64,000 bases of DNA from Phoronis australis (taxonomy: Eukaryota > Phoronida > Phoronidae), in contig NMRA01000226.1 of NCBI GenBank assembly GCA_002633005.1, positions 165,780 through 229,779 of the forward strand, in the 5' to 3' direction. Made by a program: the position numbers and the translations under genes. The notes below the pieces were generated by a model, which was not told the DNA's origin, did no database searches, and was given only the letters and a program-made list of their open reading frames with translations. Positions 39,001-51,000 of the stretch are shown here, one piece after another. Each line of letters begins with the position of its first letter. Position 1 is the first letter of the stretch.

Positions 39001-42000
39001 GAACAGAGAATATCTCTAGGGAATTGTCTTTTTTTAAGCCGACTAATGTCAGTCATTATAATTCCAGGTCCCAAGCAATCTACCACTGTCAACGTTACTA
39101 CAACTGAGGTACTCATCACCAACGGTGCTGTGGCTGATCAGATGTACTTGGTTTCGGCCGCTACACAGACGCCATCTGCCAGAAGCGAGGAGAGTCTGCC
39201 TATACGGGTTCGGGTCTCAGGTCAGATTGTCTTTGTGTTCAAGTAGGGCAGAAATAACTAACGCATGAATTTTATTAACAAATGAATTGCATGATTTTAC
39301 CATCTTCCCTAACCACCTGAGACCCCAGCTGATGGATAGATAATCCTCTAAATCCACTCCTGAGACAACATTGACCTGCTTTTGATTCGGGTGCTTTTTG
39401 GGGCCTTTTTTGTGTCTGGCATTGCTGTAGGTAGTCACATGTGGCCATGACATTGCACAGTTGACCTTTGCAAAAAGTCTTCTTTATAATCTGACTGGCT
39501 GTACTTTGGGAGCAAGTTTTCGGTTATACAGAATTTGTTAAATGCACGACACTTTTCATTGTTCATAGTCTTTAGTCTGTTACTTTCGTACTTTCAGAGC
39601 AAAACTCTACACCCTCACTCAGCTGAACATAGATACAGTAGCTAACCTAGCGACATAACACACGATATTTCAAATTAACATACTTGTTTCATTCTCAAGT
39701 GAAGATAAAATGACGCTGTAATGTCACCACAGAGTATAAGTTGATGACACACACAGTGAGACATGGCGGGTGTGAAACACTGCAAAGAATGACTTAAATG
39801 ATGGGGGGTAACAGGAAAGTCACGCAAACAAGTGTAACGTGCAGCGCGACCCTGTTTGCTGCTCATTCAAAACAGGTTTCTCAAAAGCAATTAAAAGGGA
39901 CTCTAATACTTTCAAACGCAGCACATCTTGCTCCACGTTTTCCACAATTTCTTGACGGGTGATTTTATGTGCGTGGCATTGCAGAAAATGATCTTGAATG
40001 GCGGCATTTTGAAGATTCATGGATAACTGTTGGGAAAGACTGCAAACCGTTCGACCAATGTAACATTGTTTGACGTTTGAACGAAGACATTCGTTCATAG
40101 GCATACAAACTCATAAACAACACTACACTTTGCAACGGGGCAGACTTTCGCTTTAGAAATGTTACTTTTCATGACCAAGTTGGAGACTTCCTATTCCGAT
40201 AATAAATAATAATGAGGTAATCATCAGGCTCACAAACTTTAACATTGTCCCTTATAATTTTCTTAATGGCGTGTTTGTCCTGGAGGTAATTATTAGACAT
40301 GACATTTTTGTAATATCTTTTTGGTTACACCAGTCTGACGTGCAGGGACTTCATAGCTAATTCTGGACACAAATCGCTTAATAAGGAAATCCACAAAAGC
40401 ATAGGTGTACCCATTATTCACCAGTGTTTGTCTTATGCGATCTACCTCTTAATTGACCAATAGCCAGTTGGATGACACCGAATAAACACAATGAAAAGTG
40501 TTTTGCATTTAACAAGTTCTGTATAATCTGACTGTGAAAGACAATCAAGCTGAGCATTCTACTTCAACAGGTATTCGACTTTTAATTGTCAGTCATGTCA
40601 GTTCCTGTTATTCATTTTGCTGTGAAAGTAATGTATCCAAAAGCAGACGGAAGGAGGACCTTATCATCAAGTCTGTGTTTAGTCAAATATCTACAAAATG
40701 TAAAATATCTAATTATATTCTGTCAGTAAAAGCATTTTCTGAAAGTAAAAAGCTCATAGAATTTGTTTTTTGACTTTTTACTAATCTGTCCTAAATTGGG
40801 TCAGGTGACCATGTACAAAAAGTTGCATTTAGGAAAGCTACAGTATCAGTATCATGATCAAGTTTTGCATTTAGTAAATTAACAAAAAAAAATGCTAAAC
40901 AGATGTAAACTAGTCTTAAACATCGTGTTATGAAAACATGGTGCACAGACTTTTTTGGTGATCTTTTATTAATTTGTATTGGATTTGACCTTCCTCTCTG
41001 ACCTTTTTCACCTCTGACCCAAATCGCACCTGGCCTCATTCTCATGACACTGTAGTTTGACCCTTATTACCTAATGAGACCCCCAATCTTACTAAACTTC
41101 CTGAACTCTGACCTCTGACCATCTTGAGTTTCTGGCTCTGTTGCACTCTTGCCATGATTCCTTTGGTTAATCTTACTAAACTTCCTGAACTCTGACCTCT
41201 GACCTTCTTGAGTTTCTGGCTCTGTTGCACTCTTACTATGATTCCTTTGGTTCTTTTGTTTGACATTTCATAACTTGTTTTTTCAGGACTTACAACAGGA
41301 CACATAACTTGGATCGTCATTGCAGCTGTAATCGTTGTGGTTTCAATCGCTTTTGCGATTGCAGTTTGTCTCAAGTAAGATAAAGTTATAGTTCTGTTTG
41401 AGTAATCGGCACGTTCTTCTGATACATTTACTTTCAAGTCATGCTATGAACATTCCCACTAAATAAAATTGGTTCTAACCCCAGTGGTTAAGGTAAACGG
41501 CGGGGTATGGAAAATTGAACTAGACCGTATTTATCCACCTTGGCTGAGTCGCACTCGGCTCACGATCAAAGGGATACCGCCAGGCTGCTCTAGTCATCGA
41601 GTCACGAGCGAGGATAATTGGCTTCGCTCATGCGGATATGATCAGCTGATTACAATCTAGCTAGCAGACTGTACTTTTTATGGTGAGAGTTTTACGTAGT
41701 TTTTACTGTAATATTTGAAAAGAGGAGCGAAAACAAATATGAGTACAACTTTGAATTTTTCAAATCGGCCCAGGATAANTGCTGATTTTTTTGTTTCTGA
41801 AGCAGAAAAAAGTCAGTCAACGACAACCAATTGAAAGTAAGGATCATTTAATAGATACATGTACAGTGGGTTTTGGACCTCTCTTAGAAGTAGCATAAGC
41901 ATGTAAACTGACTAATGTGTGTGTGTGTGTGCGTGTGTGTTCATGCGTGCGTGCGTGCGCGTGTGTGCGAGCGTGCGTGGTGCAATAGCAACCAATGAAC

Positions 42001-45000
42001 TGTGTGGAACACTCAGACAGTAGGTCAAGTTCTTATCCTAACTTCGCCAAGTCAGCTCATCACCTTGTATGTTGTCATGTGCAAAGGATTTTCCAGTTTC
42101 AGACTCTTGCAAATCACCTCAAATAACCGATTGTTGTGCTCGGCGTTTGACAGTCCTCTATTCAATGGTGGTCCAATGTTCTATAATGCTTAGTTATGCA
42201 ATAAGATAACTGCCTGAGACTGGTCACACACGCACACACATGCACATGCGTGCACACACACACACACACACATGCACTCACACACACAGACACACACACA
42301 CGCGCGCGCGCTTGTATTATGCCACAAGCATTATATTCTTGTTTAAAGTTGCTGGACTCAAGTTGGGCAAATTAGATGGCTATATTAGTCCAATCACAAT
42401 GTTCACGTATTGTATGTCAAAAGTAGTGGTGGTCTTTGGTCCCAGCACAAAAAGTCTACTAAGCTGCGTGTCATTACGTTTCCTAGCAATAATCACGAAA
42501 AAATTTAATCCCCCGGGAAAAAATGATCCAGGATTAGTGTTTGAGAAGGACGTGTCGCATTGGGGTTTTTTTATTCTCAATACCTGAATCAAAGATCATC
42601 ATTGTTGTAATTCAGTAGTTCATAATAATCCTGCTTTCTGTGTTCCCAGAAGTATATAGTAGACTGTCGAACAAGAAAGGTAGTGGTTGGTTATGCGTGG
42701 TCTAAATATGCATACTATATTGTAGAATTTCTAAGAACACCATTCTATAGACCTTGACTTTTCTGAGCTTATAAAATTTTGTTAACTTTCTTAGTTAGTC
42801 ATTGTTTACTAGGGTGACATGATCTGGCTCAGTTTAAGCGCCAGTGTTTGGTTAAGCACCCATGCCTTGAACCTGTTGACATTTCAGGTTTAGGCGCCCA
42901 TCTTTGGATATGTGCCTGCCCCTATTTTGCGGCTTGCCCATTTATAAGTGACCAGGGTGTTAATTCGACGGCTTGTGGTAATTGTCTTCCACAATTTTTT
43001 GGTTTTCTTGGTGGTCACTTATCAGTGTATTGTACTTAGTGTTTTTGCTTTCACAGAAAATGTTGTCAAACCGTGAAAAAGGAGCTCAAGGACGTCAAGT
43101 TTGAATTTCCTAGTGAGGTAAGTATCTGTCCTATAGAGGATTTGTGCACAAAAACTCTTGAATATAAACTATACTCTAAAAGTAAGCATACCGTCATTCT
43201 ATTTTCCTTACTTTTAATTGTTTCAAGAAATTGAAAAATATTTCACATAATGGAGGAAAGATAAACACAGTAGAGGCTAGGATTCATTAGACTACGCACA
43301 CAAGGTCAAGTCCTTGCCAAGGCTCTATAAATTCACAGTATTTCATTTTGTTTATATAACTGTTCAGTAGAAATGTAGCAAGCAACTTCCTTTTTAAACA
43401 TTGCAAGGCACGGATGTTTGCACTTCAATCTTTGTTTATAAATGTGGTGTTTTCCCAGGGAAAGAATCATACTTTGTAAAACTGCCTCCACCTGAACACC
43501 AAACAGAACTGATTTTACAGACAGTTCTAAACTAATTACAACTGCATCTTCAAGCCAGTTATTTACATTATTCCAAAACTGCTGAGTTACTTTACAAGAC
43601 CGAGTACACGTGGACAATAGATTCAATTTCACTTAAGCAAAAAGTGCACAATGAGCTATCAGTTACGCCAATCTTGTATAAAAATTCATTACAGCCTATG
43701 ATTCTGTGAATCAGCCTAAACTGGAACCATCTCAGAGAAGCATCTTCTGTGAATGAATAGATGGTTTTGACTTCAACAACAAAGAAGAAGTTTTGACTTC
43801 TTTGTTGTTGTACTGTTCTGGCACTTTTATGCCTCTATCCTTATGGCTAACACCTGCTTTGTAGCCCCTTATGCTCATACCCTCCATAGGTACCACTGAT
43901 TTCACCAAAGACAACAGGGAGTACTTATTGTCAGTGGCAATTTGATCAAGCACGGACAAATGTGGTTTGTGTGTGTGAAGGAGTTTTACAAAACTGCTTA
44001 GGTTTAGGGCTGCTTAATAAATAAATGTACCTTTCTTTGTCAATGTAACTAACTTTTGGTTTATATTATGATGGTCTTTAGTGGCCTATTTGGTTTCAAA
44101 GTAGTTTCTGGAGTTTGGAGACTAGTTTCTTGGCTTGGAGGGATTCGTGGCCGATTTTTCAACAGAGGCCATGTTCTCTGCATAGTAGGTCAAGTCAGGT
44201 TGTTGAGCTTGTGCCTGGTGACACGAAACAGTCTCAGGGCTCGACTTAGTTCTCCAAATATTCTGTGCATTTATGTTTTTGTTCACTTACAAAATGTCTT
44301 GTTTTTACATCACTACACTGATTATGAGCTGCCGTTTTTTTGTGTCTAATAATGCATTCTGAAAGCTGAGTTGTTTTTTAATAAATCTGGAAACATCTCT
44401 TATTTCAATAAAATTAATAGGTTGTTAGTCTCAAAAGTATGGGCATTGCATGAAAAAAGCCCCCTTTTATTCTCAGTAATATCGAAAATTTAATGTAGAA
44501 TTCACTCTTAGTGTGTTGAGGCGTAAAGTTAGCAAATGAAGGCAGCTGTAGGAAGTTCAATCAGTGATTTCACAAGTTAGAATGATGAGAAAAGTAATAG
44601 TCGAGTCCCTATCTGGGACTGGTTCATGCAACTGTTCAGTGGTTTCTGAACAGCAACAGACTGTCGGTACCTCGCAAGCCCAGAGTTCCCTTAGCTCAGT
44701 AACAAATGATTGGAGATCAATTTTTAATAATTTAATTTTTCAAAATTAGAGGTATGTTGTTGATTTTTGTTGACAAAAAGATGGGTACATTGCAGTTTTA
44801 AAAGAAACAACCGTCTTTGGTGTTACCTTTTGGTAAAAATATTTGGTTATCTTGTGGAGACAATTTTTGCAAATTGATCTTTTTCATTGATAGCAAACGA
44901 TAACCTGTGGCATTAGTAAGACTTTGAATTTTGAAAACAAATCGTGTTCCACAAAGTTTTTACCCGTTTACTGACGTGTTACGTGATTAGGTAGTGTTGG

Positions 45001-48000
45001 ACATTGTTTCTACAATAGAAGTGAATGCAGAAGACGCGCTCGGGACACTTTACGTCACTTCATATTGTTCCATGGTACATACTGGCCAAGTAAACAGTAA
45101 TTAACATTGAACGATGCGTTTCAAGATAACCTGTTTTTACCTAGTAACCTAGTATCAAAAACGGTTGATTTCCCTCAATATTTAGATAGTAAAACTGATG
45201 ACTGTTTCTCTTTCCTGTTAACTGCTCACTGTCTATGGGTTTTTGTTTTGCTGACCGATTTACACATTTTGCCTCTCATGACCAAGGAGCTATTTTCTGG
45301 TGATAACTTCTTACATATAGTTCCACTGTTTTTCAGCCTTTGTTAGCCGAGCTCCGCACAACCATCAGACAAAACACTTCTCGCCTGTTCACATGTTCAT
45401 TGAGAATTGTTTTTTGTATAATAGCTTAAGGTTGTGTGCAACTGTTACACTAGGAAAACATCCAAATTTGTTTCATTTTGGAACATCATTACTCAGAAAT
45501 AGCTGAGCAGGTTCATGAGATTCTTTTAGACTGTGCTATATCTAATGTTTTCTACAGTCAGAACACTTTCAAAATGTTCCAATTTATAATGAAGGGCCTT
45601 CAGAAGTGGATCTGAAGATTTCCATGTAAAGACTGAACAGTTGCATTAAACGAAAATGGAACAACAATTTAGAAAACAGTAACTGAGCATTTTTGGTATT
45701 TTTAACTATTACCAAATTTATTGGCCATGTGTTTAGTCTATTGTTTGCTATAGGTGTAACAGTTTCTGTTTTTGCTTGATTGTACCGAAAAGACCTGGAA
45801 ATGTGATCCAATAAATGCTTGATTCATGGTAAATAACCAAAATTCAAATTCTGCAGGTTTTCATAAATACATTATACTGACAGAGTTGAAATTCTACAAA
45901 TTAGCAGAATATATAAATGCTAACTGCCAAGACTTGCCTTTAACGTCACACAATCCATTCCTTAAGGAGACATGCTCAGTTTTAGAACTATAAAACATGT
46001 TGATTTTAATTTGAGTTTTTTGTTGGATGGGTTTGACTTCTTGGCCATAAACTGTCAATCATTCATTGAAATCCAGGCTTAACCAATGAAGTTTGCTTAA
46101 ACTAATATTCTGCCATTTTACGAATAATGTGTAGCTCCACCTGCAGACCTTTGAACTTTGGTAGCTCAGGTTGAGAGGTCAATTCCGTTATATGGGGTAG
46201 ATCTCTGAAAACCCGACTTTTCTTGTTGATAATGTCATTTCAAAAGTTGCATGTGAACAGGCTGTAAAAACATTTTCATACTAGATATTAGACCCATCTA
46301 TCCATTCTGTTGATTTTTAGGAGTTTTTGAAATAAAGCGGACAGACTTCTCCAGAACTTAATCAGTCTTCCAATCTTGGACGAACAGTTTAGCTCAACTT
46401 TTTGACAATAAAGTAGCCTTTTTGTCAAGTTTTAGTCATAGTTTGATTTATTGCCGCTTGCCTCTGTTTATTTGTAAATGGATTTGCAAGACAGATTATC
46501 GCAATTATGGCACTGTGTATGTAGCAACGCCTGTCTAGAGATTTTTTGAAATTTTGTTAGAATTGAAATGAGGTTCAAGGTAAACAGAATTGTTGTTTAT
46601 GTTGAGTTTTGTGCATTCTTTAAAACTTCGCAAAATTTTGAAATTGTCCGGTTTATTTTGAAAACCACTTAATTTTTTTTCCATTTCCAATGGAGGTTTG
46701 CCTGTGACTAGTGTTTTCTTAGTTGTCACTGAGCATGCTGCTCAGACTAGGTTTTCTGTGACTCTAAATTACTTGACTTTTCATTGATAGTCTGATTTGT
46801 CCTGGTAGTGAGTTAGCCATTGTGGTGATGTCTGACTTAACTTCTCATGTCATACCCTTCACTGTAGCAGTACGTACTTTAGATTGCATTTTTCCGTTAC
46901 TGAATACAGTTAAGCTCCAGGTTTTGCCATGTTATTCAGATCATTTCGTGGTTGCAGTGAATTATTGAGCAACACATTAGAATGTGTTTGCATGAACGTG
47001 GATGTAATTTCAATAAAACTACAAAAATGAAAATCAACATTCTCCTTTTTATGCGCCCTTATATTTATGTGGTCGCATATTGCCATCATCTGTGTCTGGG
47101 CGTCCGGTGTCTGCAGCTGTATCTCCTTAACCCCTCATAGGATCTTGATGAGATTTGGCAGAGGTGTTGCCATCAAGTTGATGACGAGATGACAATAAAT
47201 TTCAGACCTTTCCGACTACCGGTGTGCCCACTGGTGGCAATTTTAGTTTTTTACGCTTACCTCTGTATCGTTGGAGGTCCTCAACGAATTTTCATAAAAT
47301 TTGACAGTTGGGCATCTATTAGTGAGATGATGCCATCCTCCCGTTTTCGGACCTATTTGAGGTATTTTGCGCCACCTAGTGGCCATTTTTACTGTTTTCG
47401 AGTTTTGTCGTCTGCCCTTCTATCTGCCAAACTGCTCTGGTATTATTTTGAGAATTGTTATATATGTTGCTACTGTGAAGAGGGCGCCTGACGATAATTT
47501 TTCGACAACTTTGACTACCGTGGCACCTCCTAGTGCCAGTTTTGTTTTTATTTGCGCCCATGGCTGTGTCTCCTAAACCGTTTGCAGCATTTTTTACAAA
47601 TGTAACAAGTGTATTTATATGTTTACAACGAACGACGATAGCTTTCGCATGAATCAGACTACAGTTGCACCCCCTAGTGGTAATTTTAGTTTTTTCCAAT
47701 TACTTTTTTATCTTCAAAGGTCTTCGACAGATTTTCATAAAATTTGGCAGACAAGCATCTATTAGCAAGATGCAATCCTCCCGTTTTCGGATGGATTCGA
47801 GGTATTTTGCACCACCTAGTGGCCGTTTTTACTGTTTTCGAGTCTGTTTTTTGACGTCCAGCCCTCTATGATCCAAACCCTTTTAAGGATTCGATGATTG
47901 TGAAAATTGGTATGTATGTTCTTACTATGAAGGGGATGTCTGACGATGGTTTTTCTGACTTCTTCGACTACTGTGGCACCTCCTAAGTGGCAGTTTTGTG

Positions 48001-51000
48001 TTTTTTGCACCCATGGCTGTATCTCCTAAACTGTTTGCAGGATCTGTACTGAATTTAACAGGTTTATATATTCATATGATGTTGACCACAGTCAAGGATG
48101 ACTTTCGCTCCGATCTGACTATCAATGTGCCCCCTAGTGGCAATTTTATTTTTTTACGTTTACGTCTTTGCCGTAATCCAAGGTTCTCAACGGAGTTTCG
48201 TAAAATTTGGAATAAAGACATCTATTGATGAGGTGACACTACGATCCTGCCATTTTCAAATGGATTTGAGGTATTTTGTGCCACCTATTGGCCATTTTTA
48301 CTGTTTTTGAGTCCGTTTTTGGCGTCCACCTTGATATCAACCAATCCCTTCTTAGGATGATTTTGAAAATTGGCGTATATGTCCTCATTGTTATGAGGAC
48401 TGTTGACGATGACGAATTTGAAAAATGTAATAGTTTTGTTTTGCGCCCATAGCTGTGTCTCCTAAACCCACTATAGGATCTTTATTAAACTTAGTGCATT
48501 TATATGAATCTAACAATAGACCACAACTTTCAGGCGGATGCCGTGCTGCCTTGTGGCTATTTCATTTTTTTTTTTCTTTTTCCTTTGTTTCTCTGAAGTT
48601 CCTTGACAGATTTTTATGAAATTTGGTAAATAGCTTTCTATTAAAGAAGCGGTAGCACGTTTCATTTTCAAATGGATTGGATGTTTTGTGCCATTTAGTG
48701 GCCATTTTTATGACACAAGTTATCAACTCTAGAAGCACATCGTTTGCAGTGCATTCGTGGGCGCATTTCATTGCTCTGCATTGCTGTTGTTTGATTGTTT
48801 CGTTGTATTTCCATCATGTTTATTAAGTACCACAGGACCAGTGTACTTTGTCCAGCCCGTACGGTATTCTTGTCTGCCATGCTGTGCTATTGCAGACCCC
48901 AAGAAATTAAAGGGAGCCCAAAAAATTCGGAAGTTGGTCCAGTAGGCCCCAGTCATTTAAAATATTACCCAAACACTGCTTAGTTTGGAAGATTGTAGTC
49001 TCGTAATGTTGAAGTGAGTACTAATTTCTGATCATTTGTTTCAGTCGCCGAATGGCTATATTGTCAACACGATCTCTAACCATGACTATGCCTTCACTCG
49101 GTCATCCTCAAACAACGAGCCCAGTGTCAGCACAGCTGGAAAGGTCAGTGTTTCTTCGTCTAGTGGATGACTAAACAACTTATGTAAAATGTGTTCACTG
49201 TCTGTTAATTTGCTTTTCATCTCACCCATTGATACTACCTTAAACGTGGTCTCAACTTGTTCCCTGTTCACATGAGAAGTCATTTCTGGGCCTAGTTCTT
49301 CATGCCTTTGACTTGGCTCATTAGAGTGGATCATCCTAGCTAGTCATTTTATGCACCAAAAACATTCTGGCCAGTCTGCAGACCAGTTTTGTGCTGTCAT
49401 CTAACAAGCCTGTGCAATCTGTTGAGATTGCCAACAAACGCATGTCAACAAAAGGAACAAATGCTGCGTTAGCGTTACGTTAAAGTGTAACGGTTTGTAA
49501 GTAAAGAAATGAAATCTTCTGCGAGTCGTATTTACAGAAAGGGCTGGGAGTGCCAGTCTTCACTTGTACTTTTTAGAGAAGAAAATTGTTGATAACGATA
49601 AATAATTTTGGTGGCCGTTAAGATAGAGTGGTTGTAATCTAGAGGGGTTTACCTGTCTTGCCATAGTGGCTTTCAGCACATAACTCTTTCTCATCCCAGC
49701 AATCATTCTAATCTCATTAAGGAACAATTCTCGCTAGTTTTTTCATAATTTTTTTTCAGTAGGCAGGTGCAGTACTTGAAAGGATGTTTATGTTTGTCTG
49801 CATACCTACCTGAACCCAGCAGCCTTTTTGCAGAAATAATGTAGTCTGACCACGTGATTTATGACCTCACCTCTAAGAAATTTGCATTGTGGATGTTATC
49901 ATTATTATTAATAGCCCTCTTTGATCGTATTTTTGTTATCATGTTAGTGGTCTGCCCTGATAATTCCGTAATCTACAGAAGAAAACTCGATTTAATCACT
50001 CCAACGTAGGTCATAAAATTATAGGCTAAGCTAGCAATTCTGCCCCCTATTTTGTGTCATGGTGAGAACACAGAACAAAAAGCAGCGGGGTAAAGGAAGT
50101 TATAATGAATAGTGGTCTGAGTAAGACACCGTGTAAGGATTCTGCATGTGACATAGATAACTGGTGTTATTGTGCCTTACCTAATGCCAAATCCTCCATG
50201 TGTAAGCTGTGTTAAACCTAATATGTGGCTGGATGTTTATCTAGGCAGCTTTCTGTCCAGGCTGTCACATTCATGCCTGTTGCTTCAATTCCAAGATCCA
50301 AACAAAACGTCACCATGTTCATTGAGCTGAATGAGAAGAATGTAACAAAGCAGTTTATTGTCTGTTAGTCACAGGGAAAGCAAATTGCTTAGTACCTTTC
50401 TCACTTGGGCTTTGATCAAGAAATTAATTGTTAAGACTTTGTAAATAGCCCACGGACCCATAGCAGCAAAACAGACTTGGAAACTCTGAAGTGGGTTTTT
50501 TGCTGTCACTTGTGTGGTAAACTTAAACGTGTCTGTGTCATTGTTTGCTCTTTTTCCAGAAAAAAGAAGAGATCCATCTGCAGGTGGTGTCCGAGTTGTC
50601 CGGTAGTGGCCTGCAGTCGGTCAGTTCTGGTAGTGTGAACTACAGTAAACTGGCTGTAGCCAACCTGGCTGATGCCAGTCAAGAAGGTCATGCAGGTCAG
50701 GAAGGTCACATAGGTCGTGTAGGTGACGGGTCAGTACTGCCATCTATAGACGAAGTGGACGTTGAGTCCTCTGAGTCATCAAGAGGATATGAATACAACC
50801 AGGTGCCTATAAAGACTACACCTTTTACGAGTACTGTTACCATGGATACAAGTGGGGGTAGTTATGGAGATAGGAGTGAGAGCTATCAACGAGTCCGCCA
50901 TTTGGTGGGCTCCAGTGATCAGGGCATGGGTAGTAGTACCAGCACAGGCTCATCGGAAGTGGACAGTTACAGTAAGATTGGCATGACTAACGGGGCTCTG

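Larger units (their letters stand above)
39221..41286 (+). other. Receptor intron
   Basis: Holds a minus-strand Penelope-like fragment (39815-40450) and an 84-bp tandem duplication (41085-41252). No other gene seen. Confidence 0.5.
41375..43056 (+). other. Receptor intron
   Basis: Contains opposed TG-rich and CA-rich tracts (41918-41980 and 42228-42311). Nothing else recognised. Confidence 0.5.
43118..49044 (+). other. Receptor intron (5.9 kb)
   Basis: Holds a short hairpin (43774-43810) and the third composite repeat (47053-48710). No gene seen in the remainder. Confidence 0.5.

Noticed and set aside
41042-41437. 131-codon minus-strand open frame with a 28-residue repeat
   Set aside because: It overlaps the well-supported transmembrane exon on the other strand and stays open only because the 84-bp tandem unit is a multiple of three.
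41807-41834. Mini-exon between a CAG and GTAAGG downstream of the TM exon
   Set aside because: In the phase set by the TM exon it reads into a stop, while the exon at 43057 fits without it.
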